NCBI GenBank assembly: GCA_037042185.1
Contig: JAXQJY010000022.1
Span: 744,001-808,000, forward strand
Reading direction: 5' to 3'
Source of the DNA: Sordariomycetes sp. S80-01Y
Taxonomy: Eukaryota; Ascomycota; Sordariomycetes
Length of the DNA: 64,000 nucleotides
Made by a program: the position numbers and the translations under genes. Below the pieces are notes generated by a model, which was not told the DNA's origin, made no database searches, and saw nothing but the letters and a program-made list of their open reading frames with translations. Shown here in pieces: positions 11,174 to 22,163 of this stretch; the stretch's first letter is position 1, and each line of letters opens with the position of its first letter.

Positions 11174-12600
11174 ATGGATAATCAAGTCAGGTACCTGCTG
11201 TCGCTGCAAGCTGTCCGAGACCGCTCCAGGTTGGTCGGAGAGGCCGCCAAAGCTGGCAAACTGAACCACTTCGACGTCCACGAGGACAAGCTCGACGAAG
11301 TTGTAGATTTTGTGACCAAGGTCATTGAGGTAAATCTATCCGAATAAAGGAGAGGGAAGAGGAGCTGACACAAAGCTCAGCGTGACTTTGGCCCTGACCG
11401 CTACCACGAGATCCCGCCTCACGGAAGATGGCAGCACTTCGAGGTTGGCGGCCAGCCTCGCATCAAGAACCTCACCGATCAATGGCGGAAAGATGGCTCC
11501 GATGACCTTGAGATTACACGCCGTTTGATCGACCTGTTCTTCGTGTCTGTGCTTCTGGACGCCGGTGCCGGAGATCACTGGCGCTACACGGAGCCCGGCA
11601 CCAAGGATGTCTACGAGCGAAGCGAGGGCATTGCCGTGGCCAGCCTGCACATGTTCACCTCGCTTCTCTTCACAAAGTCAGGAACTGGTGGTGTACCGCA
11701 AGTTGAGGGTACCACCTGCCGTGTGTAGCAGCAATGACAATGGCTGATGAAGTGTTACAGGCAAAGCGCTGGAAACTTTGACAGATAACGACCTGGCGGA
11801 AGGCTTTCACGTTACTGATACCAACCCCATGTCGGGTATTGGCTCCCGGGCTGCTCTCTGCCGGAGCTTGGGCAAGTCTCTCCTTGCCCATCCCAAGGTC
11901 TTCGGCGCCGAGGGACGTCCCGGTAACCTCGTCGGTAAGCATGGCATCATCAGCACCGAATACGACGGCAGCTAATACAGTCAAAGACTGCTTATTGAAG
12001 CAAGCTGGTGACTCTGGCGACCTCGATGTGCTCTTCCTATGGGATACCCTCCAATCCCTCCTCATCCCCATCTGGCCCCAGGACCGCACCGTAGTGAACG
12101 GTATGCCGATCGGCGACGCCTGGCCCCTCAGCACCCTCGAGAGCAAGGACGCAAAATCCCCGGCCGACTCCATCCAGCCATTCCACAAGCTCACGCAGTG
12201 GCTGACATACTCTCTCATGGTCCCATTCCAGCGCGTGCTGGGCAGGAAGTGGGTGAACGCGGGATCCCTGACCGCCCTGCCCGAGTATCGCAACGGAGGC
12301 CTGTTCGTCGACCTGGGCGTCCTGACCCTCAAGGAGAAGACGTTGCAGCGCGGGCTTCAGGCTTCTGGCGGAGAGCTGCCGCAGTTTGACGCCGGGGACG
12401 ACGCTGTCGTCGAGTGGAGGGCCATGACGCTGGTGCTCATCGATAAGCTGCACCCCGTCGTCGAGGCGCGGATGGGCCTGTCGATGGCGCAGCTGCTCGA
12501 GGCCGGGACGTGGAAGTCCGGTCGGGAGGTTGCGGCCAAGCGACGCCCGACGACCAAGTCGAGCCCGATACTGATCAGAAGCGACGGCACCGTGTTTTAG
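11174..12600 (+). CDS. URC4: URC4/Urg3-like uracil catabolism protein (DUF1688)
   Basis: Four exons: 11174-11329, 11381-11708, 11761-11934 and 11981-12600, giving 425 residues. Introns are 46-52 nt. The second donor (GTACCA at 11709) is weak. It was chosen by phase and because the joined VEGKALETL resembles the family, but 11691 is an in-phase alternative. DUF1688 signatures are clear: PPHGRWQHFEVGG, LIDLFFVSVLLDAGAG, YERSEGIAVASL, NPMSGIGSRAAL, and a C-terminal PEYRNGGLFVDLGVL followed by EWRAMTLVLID. In yeast and fission yeast this family acts in the URC pathway, where uracil serves as nitrogen source. The exact reaction of this subunit is unsettled. No other URC gene lies in the window. 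Confidence 0.85.
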
Positions 12601-13016
12601 CTTGAGTAAGGGGATGAATTGCTCTGTACTCAGAGGGTTGAAGTCCCCCGGACGGCTATCACTGCCAACCCGACTCCTGTAGAAGATGCATCTGAGGTGG
12701 GGAGAGCCTATCGGATCAAGTAAAACCTGACAGTCTTTCGAAAACTCAATAAATTTAAACAGTTGAAAGGGACGTGAGGCTAGCAGAAGTGAACCCAGAG
12801 GGAGCCAACGTCATCGTGGTTTGAGGGCACTGACGGGCGTGCCGCACAGACGGGACGTTGCAATGGCGCTTTGGACGCAATACCCTCTGACTCACGACTC
12901 CCGGCTCGCCGATGCACAAATATTTGTTCAGAAAGTATTACATGTTCGTTATTTCTATCATTCGTCAAGTCGTAAGCTGCGGAGCTCTTGCCGTCTACTT
13001 AAACGCTCCCCGCCGT
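12601..13016. other. Convergent 3' intergenic region
   Basis: 416 bases between the URC4-like stop and the F-box stop. A polyadenylation-like AATAAA lies at 12748. No coding signal. Confidence 0.45.
12748..12753 (+). terminator. Poly(A)-like signal of the URC4-like gene
   Basis: AATAAA 148 bases past the stop, in an A/T-rich stretch. Fungal poly(A) signals are loose, so this is only suggestive. Confidence 0.35.
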
Positions 13017-14799
13017 TCACCACTCCATCTCACCACCAAATACCTCCAACGCCAGCTCCTCCAGCAAGTCTACGTCTTCAGGTATATGGTCCAGAGATAC
13101 ATAGTCTATAGGTACATGGTCCAGAGGAAAATCTTCGGGCATCGCAAAAATATCCTCCAAAGCTGCACGGGGTAGGGTGTTAGCGTTTCAGTCCTCATCG
13201 CTATGGTTCTCCGATGACGCGTCGTCTAAGACGCCTTGGTCAGCCGAGAACCGTTTTTTCAGACCACACAGCGGCAGTGCGCTGATAAGGGGAGGGTGTC
13301 TTACCATGGCTATGCTCCATATCCTCGTCAGATGCAGGCTCGAGCATGTCTGCGACGAAAAGTGCGCCGATCTGGTTTTGCGTTTCACGACAGTCGAGGC
13401 CGGACACTATGTCCTTAACCGCATTTTTCCAGTCTGATCCTCTGTACTCGTGCATGTAATGACCTTTGAAGGTCATACTGCGCTTAAGCTCTTCTACCCC
13501 ACTGCTTTCAGGTAGCAGGACTTCTGATAGATTCCCTAGAAGGATGTGTTGCAGGCCCAGGCTATCGATGGATGCGATGTTGTTGAGGAAGTTCTTCCAG
13601 AGTTTGGGTTCCGGAACATCAGCTGCAGAGATGGGCCCGCAACGAGCAAGGAGAGTCACCCTCCAAAACCCAAGGGACCGCAACGTGGGTGCCAGTTTGA
13701 CCACAATCTGATGGAGGGTAGAAGGCCAGGTAGTCGTCACGCCCAAGGATAGCGTTTCGAGATGGCCAAAGGCTGCAGGCATAGGCCAGGGCTGGGGCGA
13801 CGGATCAGGTGCGGGAGAAACGGGCGTGCCCAGCCAGACGAAAAGGTTCTCAGAGAGCTTGCTAAAGGATTGTTGCAAATTGATCCGCAGTTCCTTCAGA
13901 TTCACGCAATGCGAGATGAACTCAGGAAAGTCGCTGCGTAGGTCGCTACGCTGACCGAGGCTGGGGCCGTCCGGAACAACGGGAAGAGGGCTGTTACGGG
14001 GGTGGTTACCGAGAGCCAAATGTAACTTTTTGAGACCTGCCAGAACAGCAGCGACGCCAGGTTCGTGGGGGTTCATGGTGAAGCTTTCGCTGTCGAGGTG
14101 GTTCCAATGCTTCGTCATGACCTCGATGCCATTGGGACAGATGCCAGCATCTGCGCAAGCTACCAAGAGCCAGCGGAAAACACTGCCGGTTGTTACGCTG
14201 CAGCGACCAAACATGTTACCTTTTTCGACAATAGCTCCTGCATTCTGAGCCGTCCGAGCCCCATAGCTGTTCCATTCGGCCGGGGTGAACTTGGTTGCGT
14301 CTCGAGTGCGGCGCCGAGAGTTGAAGTCGCGGATGACTAGAACGAAATCCTCTTGCAACCCTTCGGGAAGCTCACGCAGATTGCGAAAGGCTTCGCTGAG
14401 AAGCTTGCGGTGCGACCCGTCGTCTATGAACGTCCTCTGGGCGCTGACTAGACGATGTGCTTCTCCAAACGTGCCTCGCGTCTGGAAACTCAAAGAGTCT
14501 TCAGTCCTGATGTTGTCTGTGCCAAACTGCAAATGCCGGAGATGCCTGCCCATGGGGCTTTTGGTGAGATCGACGAGCCCCTCCAGGCTGAACGGCGAGA
14601 TCATGAACTGCTTCCTCTCGATGAACTCCTTGATGAAGCTGTCGTGGAGGAAGTCGTGAAACGCACGGCAGACAAGGCGAACGCTGCACAGGTCGGGCGT
14701 CCTGAGCCAGAAGGTGATGCGGAGGAAGACCTCTATCGACAGCTCCTTGATCGGACAGGCATCGCCCGCGGGCGCGATGGCGGGATCTGCGGCGGCCAT
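13017..14799 (-). CDS. F-box protein with acidic C-terminal tail
   Basis: Two exons on the minus strand (14799-13305 and 13162-13017; intron 13163-13304, 142 nt, GTAAGA donor, GCTAAC branch, GCAG acceptor), 546 residues. An N-terminal F-box lies about residues 14-60 (PIKELSIEVFLRITFWL, then SVRLVCRAFHDFLHDSF). The body is Leu-rich in the irregular way of fungal F-box/LRR-like proteins. Exon 2 adds a 48-residue acidic tail with a duplicated DHVPIDYV/DHIPEDV unit. Expected role: SCF ubiquitin-ligase substrate adaptor, substrate unknown. The frame is open upstream of 14799 but has no ATG, and that extension reads through a simple repeat, so the ATG at 14799 is the start. Confidence 0.85.
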
Positions 14800-15250
14800 G
14801 ATGTTCGGCCAGGAGTTGAATGAGTACAGAGAATAACAGGGGAGGGGGAAGTTGAGAAAGTCGAAGGCGAAGGCGAAGGCGAAGGCGAAGGAGAAGGTGA
14901 AGAGAGCATGAAGTGGAAGTTTTAAAGGTGAAATGCGGGTGTTGTGTTGGCGACTTGTGAGGTCCAGCTTCACGCTGCTGCGGCTGCACTAGTAGGCTCA
15001 GGCTAGGCAGCAGGTGGGGCGCGGCCGTGATCGTCTCAAAGTACGACCTACCAAAGTCAGCCTCCTTGCCCTTCGGCCGTGCATCGTGGCGCTTCAAGAT
15101 ATTTCATTGAGCGTTTCAAATGTGTGAAGTCTCTGTTTGAGTAGGTAGTTGACTTAACAGTGACCGATTTTCTTTGCTTAGTTTCGGTCCCGACGAACGA
15201 TTCGAGCCGTTCAGTCAAGACCGCAAAGGCGCCTTGACGACGGCAACAAG
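14800..15250. promoter_or_regulatory. F-box gene 5' region
   Basis: 451 bases between the F-box start and the stop of the next minus-strand gene. It holds a GAAGGN hexamer repeat at 14863-14898. No other gene seen. Confidence 0.45.
14863..14898. repeat. GAAGGN hexamer repeat
   Basis: Six tandem hexamers (GAAGGC x4, then GAAGGA and GAAGGT), 64-99 bases upstream of the F-box start, probably in the 5' UTR or promoter. Confidence 0.85.
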
Positions 15251-16211
15251 CTACAAGAAGGCGTGACTGTCCTGGACGGGAACATCCTTCAAAAAGCCCA
15301 CCAAGTCTCTCATTATCTGGTTATGATCTAGCTCCCGAATCTCAACCGCCAGGGTCAAGAAGTTTGACACTCCCGGCAACGAGTCCATCGCTGAATCGTC
15401 TTCCAAGCCGAGATATGCCAGGCTGCCGCGGATCTGCTCTCCTGAGGTGTGGTTAGCGAGAAATAGTAGAGCGGCTCACAAGAATCATACCTCCGAACTC
15501 GTACTTGATCTTCTCATAAACCCTCTGTGCAGGAGGCGGCCGGCATAAGCTCAAAAAGACCAGCATCATTGCTATTTCCATGTCTTCCGGGAAGACCTTG
15601 GCCATCTCAACGGCTGAAGCCAAGAGCTTATCTTCTTGGTAGTGGGGGACGACATATCCATTGCCGATGGACATTAGCAGTTGATCCGTGAACCGCGCCT
15701 CGTCGTCCAAAGATGTCAATTGATCTTCGTTCCCGGGCCGTCTGCGGAAGTTGTGAGGTGGGCAGATAGATTCCAACCCAAGCGCATTCAGTTCGCCCAA
15801 GGTCGTGCGAGAGCACCTTCCACCCAAACCCAATTCATCTCTTAGGAAGTATCCACCACTTGGTCCTGTGTTCGAAACGAGGCTGGCATTTTGTGGGAAT
15901 CTCATGGTATCGAGTGCCAGAATCTCGACGTCGTCTTCTGATACCGGCATTATCCTGAGTGGGTTGGAGCTCTCGGTGGCCTTCTGCGCGTGTGCGACGA
16001 CGTACATGAAGGACGGCGTCCAGGTCGCGAATGACTGAGATCCGGTATGGGCAGGATATAAATTCTGTGCTGATCCATTTTTCACTGATCCCGAAGTTTG
16101 GTTGCCGTCGGTGCCATCAGCTCTGACTTGAGTGCCGTTGGCGGAGTCGGGCGGAGAGCGCAGTTGGACGCGGAAAAGGTAGCGCGGAATTGAAACCGGA
16201 GGGTGCGACAT
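15251..16211 (-). CDS. Hypothetical fungal protein, possibly DUF7587-like
   Basis: Two exons on the minus strand (16211-15491 and 15441-15251; intron 15442-15490, 49 nt, GTATGA donor, CTAACC branch, CAG acceptor), 303 residues. The start has PRYLFRVQLRSP followed by a polar insert, then ATWTPSFMYVVAHAQKA and an ALDTMRFP segment. This order resembles a family of fungal hypothetical proteins with an N-terminal PRYLFR motif (DUF7587-like), but that is recall, not a search result. The C-terminal half is helical, with no signal peptide or membrane segment. Function unknown. It is divergent from the PARP gene. Confidence 0.7.
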
Positions 16212-17239
16212 TGCGAAGAGGCTGGGAATTTCTGCGAAGCAATCGAGAAAAAGTAACTAGAAAAGATTCAAGGCTAAAAAGCAGATATGGAAGAGGAGGA
16301 CCGGTGCGAAACTACTGGACACCATCGGAGCTGTAGGGCGCGAAGTGGTTGCTCAGACAGCAAGAGCGCTCTGGCCGCAGCTGCCCGATGCCGTGCCCCC
16401 AAATTTATCATCTCTAAGAGCTGGTACCTTGTGTGTTGTAGAGTCAGTTTGTTGGATGTGTAAGCTTTGCATTTCTCAACAAACAGGTATTATTGTTTGG
16501 GCATCCCCTTGCTGCTTGATGTCAGTGTTAGTAGGAACATGTAACTTGATCATTTTCTCAAGGTGCCCAGTGGAGGCTGCATCGCGAAGAGCATCCTAGG
16601 CTCGCAGCCATAGCGTCTTAACATTGACATTGATGGCTTACCGGCGCAGCACTCGTTGAAAACAATTGCACCATGCCCTGGTTAGTAGAATGGGGCAAAC
16701 ATAGAACATGAATGTCTGCAAATATGCAGCAACCAGGTGTGAAGTGGAGCCCTGCTGCCTACTCGACCTACCTGCTACCTGACTCCGGCGTCGGTCCCTG
16801 CAGGCGCGACCCCTGTTGACGCGCTGGTGCCTGCGACCAATTCACGGTGGAACTAATAAAGGAACTCGAGTGCGCCGCTAAGAGTCGTAGCTTCCTCAGC
16901 TGAGCTCAAGTTCCGACAATAAAAGCACAACCGGGCCTCCTCGCCCGCCATCTTCCTGATTTCTCTCCTGTTGACTTTTGCGATTCTCATGATGCATTGA
17001 CTTCAACTCGGGTCACCCCCTGTATGCGGTACCACTCTCCCACCTCAGCTCAGCTCAGCCCAGCCGTCTCAGCCACTCTCGTAAAGCTCTAAAGTGCTCA
17101 CTTCACCTTCAAACCTCTACCACGTCACAGCCATTGAAATCTCGGCGACCGTCTAAGACTGCTTTAACTGAGGCAGTTTACCGTCATTTCTCTACGAAGT
17201 GAATTGAAACTGCACTCTTCACCCTCTTAGCACGCCACC
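16212..17239. promoter_or_regulatory. Divergent promoter region, hypothetical / PARP
   Basis: 1028 bases between divergent starts. Near the PARP side there are C/T-rich runs and a short imperfect CAGCT/CAGCC pentamer series (17046-17065). No coding frame with recognisable content. Confidence 0.45.
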
Positions 17240-19460
17240 ATGCCAACCCGACGTCAAGCGGCAGCGGCAGCAAACGCCGCCCCAGCTGCACAGCTTCCCC
17301 TGGAGGGTATCACTGTCACCCTGACCGGCAAATTTGACTCTTACGGGTACAGTCAGAGCAGCTACCAGGATCTGATCAAGACTCTTGGAGGGAAAGTCGC
17401 CGCTAGCGTCACAAAGGCGTGCACGCACGTTGTGGCTACAGAAGAGGAGTACTTGAACAACGGGAACAAGGTGGCTGCTGGGTTCGCCGGCTCGAGATTT
17501 GTTGTTGATCCCCAATGGGCCATCGACTGCAAGGATGAGAGCAAGAAGGTGGACGAGGCCAACTACGAGCACTCTGGCCCCCAGATCGGTGGTGCCAACC
17601 CCAACCCCAATCCCAGGGGCGTCAAGCGCTCAGCCAGCACTCTTTCCAACAAGGGCACTGATACGAAAAAAGCCAAGGACACCAAGACTAACGGGATCAA
17701 TGGTAGCCAGGGCACTAGTAAAGCTCTCATCGACGATGCCAAGAAGGAAGAGGAGAATGAGAAGCGCCAGGTTGCGGAGGGCCAGTTCATGAAGGCCAAA
17801 AACACTACTATCCCCGTCGACGAGCACTGCCCCTTAAGCACCTGGCAAGTCTACGTCGAGCCAGACACTGGTATGATCTGGGACGCATCCCTCAATCAGT
17901 CCAATTCGGGGAAGAACGCCAACAAATTCTACCGCTTACAGGTTGGTGCAGCTGAATCCTCATCTTTGAGCCTAATTCTAACGACAATAGATCTTACGGG
18001 ACGCCAGCGGCACCTTCAAGACCTGGACGCGATGGGGCCGCGTTGGTGAAGCGGGACAAAACGCAATTCTCGGCGCAGGATCCCTTCCCGACGCAATCAG
18101 GAATTTTGAAAAGAAGTTCCGTGATAAATCGGGATTGGCCTGGGAGAACCGAGGGAATGATCCCAAGCCAAACAAGTATGCCTTCGTTGAACGGTCTTAC
18201 AACGAGGACTCCTCCGACGATGAGGAGGCTGACGGCACTGATGGCGTAAAGAAAGAGGAAGACGACGAAGACGAGCAGATCCCGGAATCACAGCTTGATC
18301 AAGCGACTCAGGATCTCATGGCCTTGATCTTCAACCAGCAATACTTCCTGCAAACTATGACTGCCCTCAACTACGATGCTAACAAGCTACCCCTTGGCAA
18401 GCTCTCCAAGGCAACCATCACTCGCGGTTTCCAACAATTGAAGAACCTTGCCGCCCTAATGGACGACTCAAGTCTCGCCCAGTCTGAGTGGAACATGTCT
18501 GTCGGTGCCGCAACTGAGCACCTGTCAAATACATACTACTCCCTAATCCCCCACGCCTTCGGCCGCAACCGTCCACCCGTCATCTCCCAGTATAACATGC
18601 TCAAAAAGGAGATAGAGCTGTTGGAAAGCTTGTCGGACATGAAGGACGCCACCGAGATTATGAAGGTTGACAAGAAGCTCAAAGACACCATGCACCCGCT
18701 CGATCGACAGTTCCAAGGACTTAATATGAACGAGATGACCACCCTCGACCACTCGTCCAACGAATTCAGTATGTTGTCGGACTATCTGGTCAAATTTACC
18801 GGGTCCACGCACCACGTCTCCTACAAAGTAGAGCAAATCTTCCGCATCGAGCGGGCCGGCGAGAAGGATCGCTTCGACTCCTCCCCCTATGCATCCATCA
18901 AGTCCGACCGCCGTCTCCTCTGGCACGGCTCACGCGCCACCAACTTTGGCGGCATTCTCTCTCAAGGCCTGCGCATCGCACCTCCCGAAGCCCCCAGCAC
19001 GGGATACATGTTTGGCAAGGGAATCTATCTAGCCGACATGTCCAGCAAGTCAGCCAACTACTGCTGCTCGTACAACACTGGCGGGACCGCCCTGCTTTTG
19101 CTGTGCGAAGCCGAGTTGGGCGACCCAATGCAGAAGCTGACCGGAGCCAGCTACACGGCGGGAGATTCGGCCAAGGCGAACGGCATGGTGAGTACGTGGG
19201 GCCAGGGGAACACGGGGCCGAGCAAGTGGACCGATGCTGGCGTTGTGCATGAGAGCTTGAAGGGGATTAAGATGGTGAGTTCCCCATTTTCTACGAACGC
19301 TCCGACCGGCACGGGATATTTCTGACATGACTTGCAGCCCGATTTGAAGACCAAACCCAGCGGCACGAAGGTCGACGGTGCATATCTGATGTACAACGAG
19401 TACATCTGCTACGATGTTGCTCAGGTCAAGCTTCGATATCTGCTTCGGGTCAAGATGTAG
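17240..19460 (+). CDS. Poly(ADP-ribose) polymerase (BRCT-WGR-PARP)
   Basis: Three exons (17240-17941, 17991-19274, 19338-19460; introns 49 and 63 nt), 702 residues. Domain order: BRCT (about 15-110), a basic Lys-rich linker likely holding the nuclear signal (about 125-190), WGR (about 200-305, with RDASGTFKTWTRWGRVGEAG just after splice 1), the helical regulatory domain (about 335-465) and the ART catalytic domain (about 480-702). The catalytic triad is complete: His in WHGSR (about 546), Tyr in GKGIYLAD (about 580) and Glu in YNEYICYD (about 683, encoded in the last exon). It should use NAD+ to modify chromatin and repair proteins in the nucleus, like Aspergillus PrpA. It lacks the Zn fingers of animal PARP1. 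The start ATG has a strong Kozak context (GCCACCATGC). Confidence 0.95.
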
Positions 19461-19727
19461 AACAGTGACCTGCTTTGGTGATGAGCCAAGCTGATCTCGC
19501 CTGTTTGGACTCATGCCAGACATTTCACCAGTTGAAGAAGAAATGCCAATGTATCATCTAAAGTCGCTATATTGCTGTCGCATCTATAGCTGGCCAATTC
19601 TTGGCGTGGTATCAAATCGTAGGCCACAGTAATGTGGGAATGCTACATTATCACTTAAACATTTTCCAACGTGTCAACATTCTCCCTCTCCGTATGTACA
19701 AAGATTCCATAGCGCACATTCTGTGAA

Positions 19728-22163
19728 CTAAACGTTGACGCCCGCTCCGGACATGTTGAACTCATTCTGCCCCTGCGCCCATTCAAGAGGCTGGTTGCCA
19801 GGCGTCCACATGTTGTTGTCGATGCCCATGGCGTAGTCCAGGCCGTTGTCTAAGCCGAGCCCATCCATCGCGCCCTCGAAGGCGTTGTTCAGCTCGGAGG
19901 GGGCATCGCCGTCGAAGTCTTCTTGCTGAACATCCGCCATGACGTCTTGTTCCTCGGGGTGCGGCTGCGCAGCCGGAGTCCAGGATTCAGTCTGGAAATT
20001 CTGCTGCGGTGTCGACTGCATGTTGGCCATGGGCGGTGCGGAAGGGAACGGTTCTGGCGGGGCAGTGGTGGCAGAAGTCGGTGTTGAGCTCATGCGGCTG
20101 TCTTCTTGTTGGACGTCCATGACTGCTTGGCGGGAGAGGTTGGCGAAAGACGGGCCCTGAGGGGGGGGAGGCCTGTTCCTGTTGGGATCCGGGGGTGGTG
20201 TCATAGCCGATGGGGTGACACGAGGTCCGAGCCCCTGGGCAATGAGCTTCTCCAGATCGGCGCGGATGCCGGCCGCGGCAACGCCGGTGCAGCACTCCTT
20301 AACGCACTGCAGACAGACCTTGAACTGCTCCATGACCGAGTCGGGCGAAAGGTTGAGCTTACCCGAGTTGGCGTGGTAGGCGTACTTGAGCATCCTGGCG
20401 CACTGGTATGCGCAGATGGCGAGGTCGAGATCAGCAACCGGCTTCGCCCCCAGCTTCTGCATGGAGGCAAAAATGCTAGCCATGGCGATGGCATGGTCCA
20501 CGCACTGCCGCTGACAGTGCTCGATAAAGGACTCGTCGAACTTCTCGAGGGTACTGTGGGGGAGGGCTTCGCGGAGACCAATGAGGCCGAGGCGGTAGAG
20601 GTCGCAGTGGCATTGGCGCCACCAGACATGGATCATGACGAAGACGCAGATGCGCGGGGAGTAAGCGCGTAGTCGGAGGGAATTTTCGGAGAACTGGAAA
20701 GAGGCGGGGAGGTGGGCGGCGAACTCCTCAAGTTCGCGATGTAATGAGAGGACCTTGGTCTGAAGATCGCCGGGGTGGATGGAGCGGCTGTTAAGAGCGT
20801 CCTTGGTGAACTCGGAGATCTTGTGGCGGGTGTGCTGGATGCGGATGTGCAGGGCTAGACTGCCAATGTCTTCTGCTTGTTCGGATTTAGGTTGAGGGTT
20901 TGGTTCAGGGATGAGTTTCTCGGTCTCTTGAGGGAGGTCGAACTCAAAGTTGCGCTCGTTGCATGGAAGGCCGACGAAGATCCTGTCTCCTCGCCATAGA
21001 GAGAAGTCGCGATTACCACCCGAGATGCCTGCGTCGATGCAGTAGACGGACCACATTAGCCTCCTTCGGGACTCCTGGGCTAGGAAGCAAATGTTTGGTG
21101 CTTCGTGATTCAGTCGCAGAGCAGCGCAGAAGCGCGAGGCGATGCCTAGCAGCATGAAGGCGCTGGGGAATCGGTTTGATAGGATGCGGTGCTTGATCAT
21201 GAACACCAAGGCTTGCACTTTGATTGTCGAAGGACGAGAGTAGTCCGACAAGATCAGTGACTCGGCTTCATCTATGCAGCGAGCGCCGTAGATCTTCATG
21301 TCCATGCCCATATCTGAGCCCATATCCGTCAGATAGGATGTGATGCCAACTAGAGCCAGTAGAAGCGGTCTTTCCACGTTGCCAGCGTGGTACTGCTCCA
21401 TCAGAGACGCCCTGTGCAGGAACGAGTACATGGGGATGTGATGGACATGGCGGAAGAACTTCTCGAAGGTCCTGCCTATCAATGCGTCGAAAGACTCGTC
21501 AGGGCCAGATCTGCCCGGGTCAGCAGAAGCTCTGAGACTCATCGACTGTCGATCATACACATCATTGGGGAAATTGGGTGTGTGCACGCCACCAGCATCA
21601 CCGAACCCAGGATCGCTGTCGTGGCTCATGTCGTGGTGATCTTCATCGTGGCTCTGCGGGCTGTTCCTCCCGCCACTCAGGCTCTTGTTGGATATCCTAG
21701 CCCGCTTGGTCGGCCTGTAGACGCACTCGATACCCTGGGAGCGACACCGCTCACAGGCGGGCATATGACCTGAACACCGAGCCTTGCGTGAGTGGCAGCT
21801 GAGACATGCTTGCTTGACCCGTCTTCGCGGCAGGTACGCTAGCGAGGCTGAGGCTGAGGCGGCATGATCGCCCGCATCGTCATCGTAGGAGCAGGGGAAG
21901 CCGAGCCTCATACAGTTGGAACACATGGGCTTCTGGCCATTGCAGCGGACCTTCCTCGCCCGGCAGGTCGTGCATGTGGTGGACGACTTCTTGGGCGCTC
22001 TGCTGGGAGAGGAATAGCCAGCCTGCTGCCCATCGGGCATGCTGGAGCCAGACTGGATCTGGTTCAGGCCATTGCTCCCACTGGGGTCGCCGGTGCCGTT
22101 GGTGACGGTGGGGTTGGCTGTGGATGTCGCGACGTTGGTCGTGGGCGTGGAGGACGACTCCAT
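19728..22163 (-). CDS. Transcription factor with two tandem Zn2Cys6 clusters
   Basis: Intronless, 811 residues from the first ATG at 22163. The open frame extends 21 bases upstream but only to a GTG. Two complete binuclear zinc clusters occur in tandem: C64, C67, C74, C81, C84, C91 and C120, C123, C130, C137, C140, C147, all spaced 2-6-6-2-6 and separated by 28 residues. Each is flanked by basic residues. A Fungal_trans-type middle region spans about 215-600 (MYSFLHRASLMEQYH, LILSDYSRPSTIKVQALVF, RRRLMWSVYCIDAGIS). The C-terminus is Pro/Gln/Asp-rich and probably activating. Nuclear regulator with unknown targets. It is divergent from a secreted alpha-glucosidase 1.7 kb away, which is a possible target by position only. 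Confidence 0.9.
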   Translation of the reverse strand: MESSSTPTTNVATSTANPTVTNGTGDPSGSNGLNQIQSGSSMPDGQQAGYSSPSRAPKKSSTTCTTCRARKVRCNGQKPMCSNCMRLGFPCSYDDDAGDHAASASASLAYLPRRRVKQACLSCHSRKARCSGHMPACERCRSQGIECVYRPTKRARISNKSLSGGRNSPQSHDEDHHDMSHDSDPGFGDAGGVHTPNFPNDVYDRQSMSLRASADPGRSGPDESFDALIGRTFEKFFRHVHHIPMYSFLHRASLMEQYHAGNVERPLLLALVGITSYLTDMGSDMGMDMKIYGARCIDEAESLILSDYSRPSTIKVQALVFMIKHRILSNRFPSAFMLLGIASRFCAALRLNHEAPNICFLAQESRRRLMWSVYCIDAGISGGNRDFSLWRGDRIFVGLPCNERNFEFDLPQETEKLIPEPNPQPKSEQAEDIGSLALHIRIQHTRHKISEFTKDALNSRSIHPGDLQTKVLSLHRELEEFAAHLPASFQFSENSLRLRAYSPRICVFVMIHVWWRQCHCDLYRLGLIGLREALPHSTLEKFDESFIEHCQRQCVDHAIAMASIFASMQKLGAKPVADLDLAICAYQCARMLKYAYHANSGKLNLSPDSVMEQFKVCLQCVKECCTGVAAAGIRADLEKLIAQGLGPRVTPSAMTPPPDPNRNRPPPPQGPSFANLSRQAVMDVQQEDSRMSSTPTSATTAPPEPFPSAPPMANMQSTPQQNFQTESWTPAAQPHPEEQDVMADVQQEDFDGDAPSELNNAFEGAMDGLGLDNGLDYAMGIDNNMWTPGNQPLEWAQGQNEFNMSGAGVNV

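Noticed and set aside
14800-14973. N-terminal extension of the F-box frame with FAFAFAF repeats
   Set aside because: No in-frame ATG upstream of 14799. The extension is translation of a simple repeat.
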